64,000 bases of DNA. Source: Acidobacteriota bacterium. GTDB lineage: Bacteria > Acidobacteriota > Terriglobia > Terriglobales > SCQP01. The position numbers were made by a program, and so were the translations under genes. The notes below the pieces were generated by a model. It saw only the letters and a list, made by a program, of their open reading frames with translations, was not told the DNA's origin and made no database searches. How positions within the stretch are numbered: position 1 is the stretch's first letter; the number at the start of each line of letters is the position of its first letter. Shown piece after piece: positions 26,440-34,228 of this stretch. Location of the stretch: NCBI GenBank assembly GCA_027314025.1, contig DAHVCP010000028.1, positions 56,065 to 120,064 of the forward strand, in the 5' to 3' direction.

Positions 26440-26544
26440 TCACACCTCCGTGCCTCTCAATTTAGCACTTTTGCCCAGCGTCAAACCGTTCGCTGCAGAC
26501 CCATGGGCGGAGGCTGGCCGGCCGGCCAGGACCGTGGGGCCGGT

Positions 26545-27330
26545 CTATTCCATTACCACGCGGGAAATCGCGAAGCCGGACTCATCCAAAGCCACTAAAG
26601 CCGAGCTCAGGGGCAATCCGGAGGCCCGTTCCTTCTTCACGATCGGGCGCAACACCTCGCGGAACTCGTCGTCTTCAGCCCCGAACGCCACCAGGAACTT
26701 GCGATTCGGCACGGCGACCAGCAATTCCGTCGCATCGAGCAGTTCGCAGCCGCGTTGATAGAACTCCGGCAGCAGCAGGAAGGCGGCTTTTTCCCCATGC
26801 GCCACCTCCACGTGGAAGGCGCGCACCTCATCCTGGACGGTCCAGGCGACGATGGTGGCGGCTTGCCATAAGCGGCCCAGGTTCTCCATCGCGGCGGCGA
26901 GGACGCATTCTTCCGGAATGTTCCAGTTCTCCAGGTGCTCGGTCTTCAGCGCGACGTCATACTCCTCGCAACCGAGAACGTAGCCCAGCGGCCCGGCCAC
27001 GGGATAAAACAGCGGCGGATCCTTCTCCGGCAGATGCGCCTCCGCGATCAATCGCGGAAACACCATGCCCCGCGCCGCTTCCCATTCCGGCGGCAAGCGG
27101 TGCTCAATGGTGCCGATCACGCGCGTCAGATAGCCGTCGAGATCGAAGCGCTCGCCATTCTGGCAGAACGCCGCCCAGGCGCGGGCCAGCCGCAAGCGGT
27201 GTGGCGTGCGGCGACCGGACGGAGTACGAACAATGGCGATCTCCAGCTGTCCCGCCTTGAGAAAGCGGGCCTGCGGATACAGCTTCTGCAAGCGCCGTAA
27301 CGCCACCAGTTCGAATTCATCCCTGGTCAT
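26545..27330 (-). CDS. YtpQ/DUF1444-like protein
   Basis: 261 residues, no signal peptide or membrane helix. The middle part reads as a soluble alpha/beta protein with segments YLTRVIGTIEHRLPPEWEAARGMVFPRL and VLGCEEYDVALKTEHLENWNI. This organisation resembles the DUF1444 (YtpQ) family, whose function is unknown, but I am not certain. Its start overlaps the end of the ferredoxin-like gene by 14 nt, so the two are translated together. Confidence 0.6.
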   Translation of the reverse strand: MTRDEFELVALRRLQKLYPQARFLKAGQLEIAIVRTPSGRRTPHRLRLARAWAAFCQNGERFDLDGYLTRVIGTIEHRLPPEWEAARGMVFPRLIAEAHLPEKDPPLFYPVAGPLGYVLGCEEYDVALKTEHLENWNIPEECVLAAAMENLGRLWQAATIVAWTVQDEVRAFHVEVAHGEKAAFLLLPEFYQRGCELLDATELLVAVPNRKFLVAFGAEDDEFREVLRPIVKKERASGLPLSSALVALDESGFAISRVVME

Positions 27331-27679
27331 CGCCGGACCCTTCGCGTCCTTTCTCTGGATGATAAACGATATCCCCGGTGGACGCTGACCACACCCGCGA
27401 CATCAGTCCCTCCAACTCCGGCGCCAGGCCGGTAATCTCCATGCCTTCGCGCACCACCAGCTTGCAACTCAGGCCCACGCGGGTCTTTTCGTCCGGTCCC
27501 AGGCGCCACTGCACGCGGCAGTTTTGGCATTGTTCGTTCCAGCAAAATGCGCCGTAGGGAATGGTGCGCGGGCAAAGATATTGAAAGCACCGCAAAAGAT
27601 AGTTGTTCTCGGGCACCCGGTACACGCGCTCCCGAAGGCGAATCGCCACCAGCCGGCGATAGGCGCGGTAAAGGCTCAT
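27317..27679 (-). CDS. Small 2Fe-2S ferredoxin-like protein
   Basis: 120 residues. Cys46, Cys51, Cys54 (CWNEQCQNC, spacing C-x4-C-x2-C) and Cys72 (GLSCKLVV) reproduce the ligand pattern of plant-type 2Fe-2S ferredoxins, and SCKLVVREGMEI matches the strand after the last ligand. Two further cysteines (31 and 36) precede the motif. The protein is short and starts with an Arg-rich helix, so the ferredoxin fold would be trimmed at the N-terminus. It sits between an exported protein and a YtpQ-like gene. Its electron partner is unknown. No clear ribosome binding site is seen. Confidence 0.6.
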   Translation of the reverse strand: MSLYRAYRRLVAIRLRERVYRVPENNYLLRCFQYLCPRTIPYGAFCWNEQCQNCRVQWRLGPDEKTRVGLSCKLVVREGMEITGLAPELEGLMSRVWSASTGDIVYHPEKGREGSGDDQG

Positions 27680-27694
27680 CGGGCGGCGCGGCGG

Positions 27695-28564
27695 CTAATG
27701 GGCGGTTGCGGGAACCGGCGCCGGAAGGTTTTGCACCGTCGGCATCGGCGGTGGTTGATAGGCCGGCAGCGGCACCGGCTGGGGACCGCTGACCAAGCGT
27801 TGCGGATGCCGCGGCGTGCCCGCCGTGGCGGCAGCCGGAACCCGCGCCGAGACGGGCCGCTGTTGCAGCCTTGGACGCCCCGGCGCCGCCGGTTGCGGCG
27901 CACCGTTCGGCGCCAGCGCCACCGGCCGCTGTAAGGTCACATCCAACTCGGCTCCTTGGTTGAGCGTGGCATGACGATGGCTCAGCAGCCACCAGCCCAC
28001 GGCCACGGCGGCGCCCACCCCGGTGCCGATCAGCGCGCCTTGGGCTCCGGCTACGATCGCGCCGGTGGCCAAACCGCCCGCCGTGCCGGCTTCGCTCCAG
28101 TAAACGTTATGCGCATCCATGCCGCGGTCCGCCTCGATCATGCCCTCCGAGCCGACATGCACGTTGCCGGCGGCCAGGGCTTCGGTGACTTGCGCGCTGA
28201 TGTGGAAGCGGCGGCCGTCCGGCAGCGCCAAGAAGTCCGGCCGCAACAGCAGCGCCGACGCGCCCGTGGCGACGCGATGATCCATCACCTCGCGCACTTC
28301 GCCCTCTAAAACGGATCCGCGCGGAATCGCCCGCTGCCCGTTGACGTAAACCGCCCGCATCACCAGTCCGGCGAAACGATCGCCGCGCCGGGCGTCGGCG
28401 CTGGAAATGGACGTCTCCAATTGCATCCGGATCGGCGTTCCAGCGGGCAGAATCAAAGTTCCGGAGGGTATCGCCGCGCCATTGGGCGCAACCCCCGCCC
28501 AGCCGCTAGTCAACGCTACACCGGTCAGTAAAACCACGAACCCCAAGCCGCGCAACAGCCTCAT
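27695..28564 (-). CDS. Exported protein with TrbI-like beta domain and Pro-rich tail
   Basis: About 289 residues. A signal peptide (about 1-24) is followed by a beta-rich domain with the pattern AGTPIRMQLETSISS...RRGDRFAGLV...IPRGSVLEGEV, reminiscent of the outer-membrane TrbI/VirB10-like beta domain or of acidobacterial exported proteins of unknown role. A Gly/Ala-rich hydrophobic segment (about 160-190) could span a membrane, then a Pro/Ala/Gln-rich tail of about 90 residues. The ATG at 28564 is preferred because GGAGG lies 5 nt before it; an ATG 12 nt upstream overlaps that site. The protein at 61599-62531 shares the same domain. Confidence 0.7.
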   Translation of the reverse strand: MRLLRGLGFVVLLTGVALTSGWAGVAPNGAAIPSGTLILPAGTPIRMQLETSISSADARRGDRFAGLVMRAVYVNGQRAIPRGSVLEGEVREVMDHRVATGASALLLRPDFLALPDGRRFHISAQVTEALAAGNVHVGSEGMIEADRGMDAHNVYWSEAGTAGGLATGAIVAGAQGALIGTGVGAAVAVGWWLLSHRHATLNQGAELDVTLQRPVALAPNGAPQPAAPGRPRLQQRPVSARVPAAATAGTPRHPQRLVSGPQPVPLPAYQPPPMPTVQNLPAPVPATAH

Positions 28565-28706
28565 GTTCGCCTCCACTGCGTCCAGAGTAGCGCCTCTACC
28601 AGCACCGCGCTAAAGCCGTTTTGCCATGCCGGTTAGGAACTAGGTCCGTCGTCCGCGCCGGGCGCCGGGCGCCATGGGAACCACCGCCGCCACGCCGGTT
28701 CGCGGC

Positions 28707-28737
28707 AAAAAAAACGGGCGCGCATCCCTGCGCGCCC
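28707..28737 (-). terminator. Rho-independent terminator of htrA/degP
   Basis: On the minus strand GGGCGCGC and GCGCGCCC form an 8-bp perfect stem with a 6-nt loop, followed after one base by eight T. It lies about 50 nt after the protease stop codon. Confidence 0.88.
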
Positions 28738-28787
28738 GCCGAGCCACGCCTGCAAACGCGCCCGCTAGGGCGCGCTTGGGCTGTATT

Positions 28788-30305
28788 TTAGTGAACCGAT
28801 TCCAGCGGGTGCACCACGGTGAATCCGCTGCTGCCGTCCACGTAGAACCGCACCAGGATGGGCTGATCCGCCGGCAGGCCCCGGAGCAGTTGGCTCAATT
28901 GGTCGGCGCTGTCCACGGGATGGCGATTGATGGATTCGATCACCACGCCCGGACCCAGCACCTGGCTGTTCGCCGCGGCGCTGCCCGGCTCGACGCTATG
29001 GATCACCGCGCCGTGCACGTTCTCCGGCAGATGCAGCTGCTGCCGCACATTCGGGGTCAGATTGCCGACGGTAACTCCCAGGTGGAAGCCTTGCGTCGCC
29101 GTCGCCTGATTCGACACGACTTGCTCGTTTTGCTTCGGAGCCGTGGTCAATACCGCGTGGAACACCATCGGCTTGCCATCGCGCATCACCTTCAGCGTGA
29201 CGTGCGTCCCGGGAGCGCTCAGACTGGTCATCTCTTGCAGTTGGCCCGGACCCTTGATCGGCAGGCCATTGGCGGCGACGATGACGTCGCCCACCTTCAG
29301 CCCGATCTTGGCGGCTTCGCTATTCGCCTCCACGTCGCTCACCAGGGCGCCGTTCGCGCTGGTGAGATTGAAAAATTTCATCTCCGAGGCGCTGATCGGC
29401 TCAATCATCACGCCCAAGTAGCCATGGCTGACTTTGCCGAATTTGATCAGGTCTTCGGAGACCTTCTCGGCGATTTGGCTGGGAATGGCGAAGCCGATGC
29501 CGGCGAAGGCGCCGCTGGGGGTGTAGATGGCGGTATTGATGCCCACCACGCGGCCGCGCACGTCCACCAGCGGACCGCCGGAATTGCCCGGATTGATCGG
29601 TGTGTCGGTCTGGATGTAATCGCCCAGGGAGCGCAGATTGCTGCTCAAACGGGGCCGGCCCAACCCGCTGACAATGCCGGTGGTGACGCTGAACTGGAAT
29701 TCAAACGGATTCCCCACCGCCATCACCAGCTGGCCGGGCTGCAATTGCCCGGAGTCCCCCCAGGGCAGATTCGGCAAATCGTTGGCGTTGATCTTCACCA
29801 CCGCCAAGTCGGTCAACGGATCGGCGCCGACCACTTTGCCGGCATAGGATCTGCCGGTGGTGGTCAGCACGCGCACGTTGGTGGCGCCCTTGACGACGTG
29901 ATTATTGGTGACGATGTACCCGTTGGGAGAAACGATCACGCCGCTGCCGACGCCATATTCCACCTGCGGCGGCATACGCTGCGGCTCCTGGCCGAAAAAT
30001 TGCCCAAAGAACTGCTGCATGGGATTGGAGCTCGAACTGACCTTCGAGGTGACGTGAATCTCAACCACGGCCGGCTCAACCTTTTTGGCCAGCGCTTCCA
30101 GCGCATGGGAGTATTGGTTGAGAAAATTCGCCTGTGGCCCGCTCATCGGGGCTTGGTTGGAATGCGCTCCGGAGGGGTCCAGCAGCGCCTTATTGACGCC
30201 GTCGTTCGGCGCCTGCATGCGGTAGAACGCCAGCGAGCCGACCACGCCCGCGGTCACCAAAAGCAAAATCAAGATGCGACGATTCATATGCGCCAAACGA
30301 GCCAT
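28788..30305 (-). CDS. degP: HtrA/DegP-type periplasmic serine protease
   Basis: 505 residues. An N-terminal hydrophobic helix (about 11-26) serves as signal anchor or signal peptide. The trypsin-like domain has the triad His136 (TNNHVV), Asp166 (LTDLAVV) and Ser242 (GNSGGP). Two PDZ domains follow (about 280-375 and 400-500), each with a carboxylate-binding loop (YLGVMI, HLGVTV). It degrades or refolds damaged envelope proteins. The ATG at 30305 lies 10 nt after GGGAGG; family comparison supports this over the longer open frame. Strong terminator at 28707-28737. Confidence 0.93.
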   Translation of the reverse strand: MARLAHMNRRILILLLVTAGVVGSLAFYRMQAPNDGVNKALLDPSGAHSNQAPMSGPQANFLNQYSHALEALAKKVEPAVVEIHVTSKVSSSSNPMQQFFGQFFGQEPQRMPPQVEYGVGSGVIVSPNGYIVTNNHVVKGATNVRVLTTTGRSYAGKVVGADPLTDLAVVKINANDLPNLPWGDSGQLQPGQLVMAVGNPFEFQFSVTTGIVSGLGRPRLSSNLRSLGDYIQTDTPINPGNSGGPLVDVRGRVVGINTAIYTPSGAFAGIGFAIPSQIAEKVSEDLIKFGKVSHGYLGVMIEPISASEMKFFNLTSANGALVSDVEANSEAAKIGLKVGDVIVAANGLPIKGPGQLQEMTSLSAPGTHVTLKVMRDGKPMVFHAVLTTAPKQNEQVVSNQATATQGFHLGVTVGNLTPNVRQQLHLPENVHGAVIHSVEPGSAAANSQVLGPGVVIESINRHPVDSADQLSQLLRGLPADQPILVRFYVDGSSGFTVVHPLESVH

Positions 30306-30492
30306 AGGCCGTTTTCCTCCCATTGCGTTGGATCCATCCCCGCCCCGCAATGCCGCAAGCCGGGCCAAAAGGGCTAACCTTGCTTAGACGCGCCGCCGAA
30401 GCGATCGGCAGCCAAATTGTTCGTGGTTTTAGTGTACGCCCAAGTGCGTCGCCGGCTTGGCCGACAATGCCCGCGATCAATTCCCCGTCTGT

Positions 30493-30498
30493 TATACT
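30493..30498 (+). promoter_or_regulatory. -10 hexamer TATACT upstream of infC
   Basis: TATACT lies about 38 nt before the predicted infC start and between the start and the only upstream in-frame ATG (30467). No convincing -35 element was found. Confidence 0.45.
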
Positions 30499-30522
30499 GA
30501 CGCAGCGGGATTCCCTCCCGCG

Positions 30523-30538
30523 GGAGGAAAGGCCTATC
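30523..30538 (+). promoter_or_regulatory. infC ribosome binding site with ATC start
   Basis: GGAGG (30523-30527) is followed by 8 nt and then ATC at 30536-30538 in the infC frame. No ATG, GTG or TTG lies in frame between the -10 element and the conserved TNERIRA segment. A rare start codon is expected in infC, where IF3 represses its own mRNA through discrimination against such codons. Confidence 0.6.
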
Positions 30539-31072
30539 CCCTACGATCGTTCGCGTCGCATTCCCGAGCCCCGGACTCGCACCAACGAGCGCATCCGCGC
30601 CCGTGAAATTCGCGTCATAGACGAAACCGGCCAGCAGCTCGGCATTTTGCCGCCGCAGGATGCTCTGGCCATCGCCCGTCAAAAGGGGTTGGACTTGGTG
30701 GAGGTATCGCCCTCGGCCCAGCCGCCGGTCTGCCGGATCATGGATTTCGGCAAGTACCAGTATCAGATGGAGAAGAAGGCGCGCGAGGCTCGCAAGCACC
30801 AAAGAAACATCGTCATCAAGGAAGTCAAGTTCCGGCCCAATACCGATGACCACGATTACGAGTTCAAGAAGAACAACGTGCTGCGGTTCTTGGGCGATGG
30901 AGACAAGGTGAAAGCGGTGGTGCAGTTCCGTGGGCGGGAGATCACCCACCGTGACATCGGCCAGCAGTTGATGGACCGGCTATTGGGGGATGTCACGCCG
31001 GCGGCCAACGTCGAGTACCGGCCGCGAATGGAAGGAAACGCGCTAACCGCTATTTTAGCGCCGAAGAAATAA
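30536..31072 (+). CDS. infC: Translation initiation factor IF-3
   Basis: 178 residues if started at the ATC, the normal IF3 size. The N-terminal domain begins with [22 protein letters not shown], the linker is Lys/Arg-rich ([12 protein letters not shown]) and the C-terminal domain contains [15 protein letters not shown] and [13 protein letters not shown]3 binds the 30S subunit and monitors the start codon. The start is inferred from the strong ribosome binding site 8 nt upstream and from family length; an ATG at 30467 would add 23 residues but lies upstream of the -10 element. infC heads the conserved infC-rpmI-rplT operon, with 2 nt to rpmI. Confidence 0.93.
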   Translation: MPYDRSRRIPEPRTRTNERIRAREIRVIDETGQQLGILPPQDALAIARQKGLDLVEVSPSAQPPVCRIMDFGKYQYQMEKKAREARKHQRNIVIKEVKFRPNTDDHDYEFKKNNVLRFLGDGDKVKAVVQFRGREITHRDIGQQLMDRLLGDVTPAANVEYRPRMEGNALTAILAPKK

Positions 31073-31074
31073 CC

Positions 31075-31278
31075 ATGCCCAAGCTGAAATCCCACCGCGG
31101 CGCGGCCAAGCGCTTCCGCAAGACCGGAAGCGGCAAAATTGTCCGCGGCCATGCGTTTGCCCGCCATATTTTGACCACCAAATCCCGCAAGCGGAAACGC
31201 AAGCTGGATGCCGACACGCTGATTAGCGCCGCCGACCAACGGCGCGTTGGCCGCATGATTCCCTACAAATCAACGTAG
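31075..31278 (+). CDS. rpmI: Ribosomal protein bL35
   Basis: 67 residues, strongly basic. The family pattern [20 protein letters not shown] opens the protein, with KSRKRKRKL in the middle. It belongs to the large subunit. It starts 2 nt after the infC stop, so translation is coupled. Confidence 0.97.
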   Translation: MPKLKSHRGAAKRFRKTGSGKIVRGHAFARHILTTKSRKRKRKLDADTLISAADQRRVGRMIPYKST

Positions 31279-31289
31279 GGACACCGGGC

Positions 31290-31351
31290 CCCTCGACCGC
31301 GTCGCGGCCGAGGGTGAGCTCACCCGCTGGCCGCCGCCTCCCCATAGCGGG
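31290..31351 (+). other. Structured RNA region between rpmI and rplT
   Basis: The 114-nt gap holds three adjoining inverted repeats: CCCTCG/CGAGGG with an inner CCGC/GCGG (31290-31314), the perfect palindrome GGGTGAGCTCACCC (31312-31325) and CCCGCT/AGCGGG (31323-31351). The second overlaps the other two, so alternative folds are possible. L20 controls this operon in several bacteria by binding its mRNA; that this region serves the same purpose is inference. Confidence 0.45.
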
Positions 31352-31392
31352 AGATCGGTGCGGCGCCGGCGGAAACCGAAGAGGAGAAACCG

Positions 31393-31764
31393 ATGCCGAG
31401 AGTGAAGCGCGGCTCCCACCGCCGCAAGTTGCGCAACAAGGTCCTCAGCCGCACCAAGGGCTTTTACCTCACCAAAAGCAAGCTCTACCGCTCCGCCAAG
31501 GAAGCCAGCGACCGGGCGCTGAAGTTCGCCTATCAAGGGCGCAAGCAGCGCAAGCGGCAGTTCCGGGAACTGTGGATCGTGCGGATTGGCGCCGCTAGCC
31601 GGGCCGACGGGCTCAGCTACAGCCAATTCATGCACGGTTTGAAGCTCGCCGGCGTGGAGCTGGATCGCAAAATCCTCGCCGACATCGCGGTCGCCGACGC
31701 CGCGGGCTTCGCCCGCTTGGCGGAGCAAGCCAAGGCGGCGCTGGCCGCCACGCCCGCGGCCTAG
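31393..31764 (+). CDS. rplT: Ribosomal protein bL20
   Basis: 123 residues. The N-terminal basic arm [19 protein letters not shown] and the core with [16 protein letters not shown] are typical. L20 binds 23S rRNA early in assembly and often represses its own operon. ATG follows GAGGAG with a 6-nt gap. The C-terminus ends in an Ala-rich tail slightly longer than in E. coli. Confidence 0.97.
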   Translation: MPRVKRGSHRRKLRNKVLSRTKGFYLTKSKLYRSAKEASDRALKFAYQGRKQRKRQFRELWIVRIGAASRADGLSYSQFMHGLKLAGVELDRKILADIAVADAAGFARLAEQAKAALAATPAA

Positions 31765-31792
31765 GCCCGAGTTTCGACCCGAAGGGTCATCC

Positions 31793-32959
31793 GTGGATCG
31801 CCCCGTGGACCGCTCGGCCCCGCTCCCACCGTTGGACCCGCTCGCGGCGGCGCAAACCCGCGCCGCCGCGCCCCTGCCCTCCGATGCGGCGGGCTTGCAA
31901 GCAGCGACCCAGGAACTCTGCGCTTGGGCGGAAGCGGCGGCGCACGCAGCGGAAGACGAAGCCGCGCTGCGCGCCGCTCGCGACGCCTGGCTGGGCCGCA
32001 AGGGCGGGGTGCTGGCGCGGCTCAAGCAAAACTGGCTGGCCGCGGCGGCGCCGCCGCGCAAGCGCGAAGCGGGCCAAGCCTACAACACCGTGGCGCAAGC
32101 GGCGGAATCGGCGTTGGCGGCGGCGGCGAAGGAACTCACTGGCCGCGGCGCGGCGCGCCGCATGGCGGACGAGCGGGTGGATATTTCCCTGCCCGCGCGG
32201 CGCGCGCCGTTCGGCCCGGCGCATCCAGTGCTGGCGATCCTGCGGCGCATGACCGACATTTTTCTTCGCCTCGGCTACTCGGTCGCCGAAGGACCGGAGA
32301 TCGAGACCGCCTATTACAACTTCGAGGCGCTGAATATTCCCGCGCACCATCCGGCGCGCGCCAGCCAAGACACGCTCTATATGGACGCGGGCCCAGGAGC
32401 GCCGGAGCTGCTGCTGCGCACCCACACCTCGCCGGTGCAGATCCGCGCCATGCGGCAAACCGCGCCGCCGCTGCGGGTCATCGCGCCGGGCAAGGTCTAC
32501 CGCAACGACGCTCCCGACGCCACCCATTCGCCCATGTTTCACCAATTGGAAGGCCTGGCGGTGGATGAGCACATCACCTTGCGGGACCTGAAGGGAGCGC
32601 TGGACCATTTCGCCCAGGAGATGTTCGGCGCCGGCGGAGCAGGTGAACGGAACGTGCGCACGCGCTTTCGGCCATCCTACTTCCCGTTCACCGAACCCAG
32701 CGCGGAAATGGATGTCGGCTGCCTGTTCTGTCACGGCGCGGGCTGCCGCGCCTGCAAGCAAAGCGGCTGGATCGAGGTGCTGGGCTGCGGCATGGTGCAT
32801 CCCGCGCTGTTCCGCGCCGTCGGTTACGATCCCGAGCGCTGGACCGGGTTCGCCTTCGGCATGGGAGTGGAGCGGATTGCCATGCTGGCGTACGGCGTGG
32901 ATGATATCCAGCGGTTTTATTCCGGCGACCTGCGTTTCCTCAGCCAGTTTCCCGATTAG
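31793..32959 (+). CDS. pheS: Phenylalanyl-tRNA synthetase alpha subunit
   Basis: 388 residues, a class II synthetase. It has an N-terminal coiled coil (about 20-110), motif 2 (KVYRNDAPDATHSPMFHQLEG), a Cys-rich insert (GCLFCHGAGCRACKQSGW) known in many bacterial PheS, and motif 3 (GFAFGMGVERIAML). The GTG start lies after AAGGG within a small GACCC-GAA-GGGTC hairpin (about 31775-31787). PheRS is an alpha2-beta2 enzyme, but the gene that follows is a cysteine desulfurase, not pheT, so the beta subunit must be encoded elsewhere. Confidence 0.96.
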   Translation: MDRPVDRSAPLPPLDPLAAAQTRAAAPLPSDAAGLQAATQELCAWAEAAAHAAEDEAALRAARDAWLGRKGGVLARLKQNWLAAAAPPRKREAGQAYNTVAQAAESALAAAAKELTGRGAARRMADERVDISLPARRAPFGPAHPVLAILRRMTDIFLRLGYSVAEGPEIETAYYNFEALNIPAHHPARASQDTLYMDAGPGAPELLLRTHTSPVQIRAMRQTAPPLRVIAPGKVYRNDAPDATHSPMFHQLEGLAVDEHITLRDLKGALDHFAQEMFGAGGAGERNVRTRFRPSYFPFTEPSAEMDVGCLFCHGAGCRACKQSGWIEVLGCGMVHPALFRAVGYDPERWTGFAFGMGVERIAMLAYGVDDIQRFYSGDLRFLSQFPD

Positions 32960-33055
32960 GTTCCGGCGGTTACGAACCCTTTACGCCCCTGCGCGTGCCC
33001 AGCTCCGGGCGGCGGCGCCCCGGCGAAGGTCGGCGATACCATAGTAGGCAAGGCC

Positions 33056-34228
33056 ATGGTGTACCTGGACCACAACGCGACCACGCCGCTGCGCCCCGAG
33101 GCATGGGCGGCGATGGCGGAGTTCTACCAGGGCGGCCAGGGCAATGCCAGTTCGATTCATCAGGCGGGCCAGCGGGCCAAGCAGGTGCTGGAGCGCGCCC
33201 GCGAGGATGTCGCCGATCTGCTCGGCGCGCGGCCGGCGGAAGTCGTTTTCACCAGCGGCGGCACCGAAGCGGACAACCTGGCGCTCCAGGGCCTGGCGGC
33301 GGGACACCCCGGCGGGCACATTATTACCAGCCAAATCGAACATCACGCCGTGCTGCATACCTGCCAGGAATTGGAACGGCGGGGCTGGCGGGTCAGCTAT
33401 CTACCCGTGGACGGGCAGGGCCGGGTGGATCCGGCAACGGTGCGGTCGGCGCTGCGCCCGGATACGTTCTTGATCTCCATCATGCTGGCCAACAACGAAA
33501 CCGGCGTCCTCCAGCCGCTGGAGGCGATCGCGGCGGTGGCGCGGGAAGCGGGGGTGCGGCTGCATACGGACGCGGTGCAGGCGGCGGGCAAGCTGCCGCT
33601 GGACGCGCGTGCGCTGGGCTGCGATTTGCTGAGCGTCAGCGCGCACAAAATCGGCGGGCCGCAAGGCGCCGGGGCGCTCTATGTGCGCCGCGGGGTTCAC
33701 CTTGCCGCGATGCTGTATGGCGGGCATCATGAGCGGGACCGGCGGGCGGGAACCGAAAACGTGGCCGCCATGGCCGGCTTTGCCGCCGCCGCGCGCGCCG
33801 CCCGCGCCGGCCTGGAGGGCGAAGTGGCGCGGCTGCAAACGCTGCGCGACGCGTTCGAGCGGCGGGTGCTGGCGGAGATTCCCGACACCTTCGCCGCCGG
33901 CGGCGCCGCGCCCCGCACCGCTAACACCAGCGACATCTGCTTCCGCCATGTGGAGGGTGAAGCGTTGGTCATCGCGCTGGACCTGGCGGGGTTTTGCGTC
34001 TCCACTGGCGCCGCCTGCTCTTCCGGCGCCATCGAGCCCTCGCATGTGCTCACCGCCATGGGGCTGCCGGCGGCGGACGCCCGCAGCTGTCTGCGCTTTA
34101 GCTTGGGCGTCACCACCACCGCGGCGGAGATGGCGGGCCTCGCCGAGGCGCTGCCGCGCATCGTGGCGCGGCTGCGTGCCCTTTCCCCCAGCTACGCCGC
34201 AAGCGCGCCGGCGGCCAACTATGCTTAA
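33056..34228 (+). CDS. iscS: Cysteine desulfurase, IscS/NifS type
   Basis: 390 residues, a class V PLP enzyme. PLP-binding Lys198 is in SVSAHKIGGPQG, with His97 and Asp172 in the pocket, and the catalytic Cys321 lies in STGAACSSG. It delivers persulfide sulfur from cysteine. Its stop overlaps the start of mnmA by 8 nt, so its likely main client here is tRNA 2-thiouridine synthesis, with iron-sulfur assembly also possible. No iscU, iscA or iscR is present. The symbol is by similarity; nifS or csd is an alternative. Confidence 0.92.
   Translation: MVYLDHNATTPLRPEAWAAMAEFYQGGQGNASSIHQAGQRAKQVLERAREDVADLLGARPAEVVFTSGGTEADNLALQGLAAGHPGGHIITSQIEHHAVLHTCQELERRGWRVSYLPVDGQGRVDPATVRSALRPDTFLISIMLANNETGVLQPLEAIAAVAREAGVRLHTDAVQAAGKLPLDARALGCDLLSVSAHKIGGPQGAGALYVRRGVHLAAMLYGGHHERDRRAGTENVAAMAGFAAAARAARAGLEGEVARLQTLRDAFERRVLAEIPDTFAAGGAAPRTANTSDICFRHVEGEALVIALDLAGFCVSTGAACSSGAIEPSHVLTAMGLPAADARSCLRFSLGVTTTAAEMAGLAEALPRIVARLRALSPSYAASAPAANYA

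Noticed and set aside
30467..30535. N-terminal extension of infC from the ATG at 30467
   Set aside because: It starts upstream of the TATACT element, has no ribosome binding site and makes the protein longer than the family norm.
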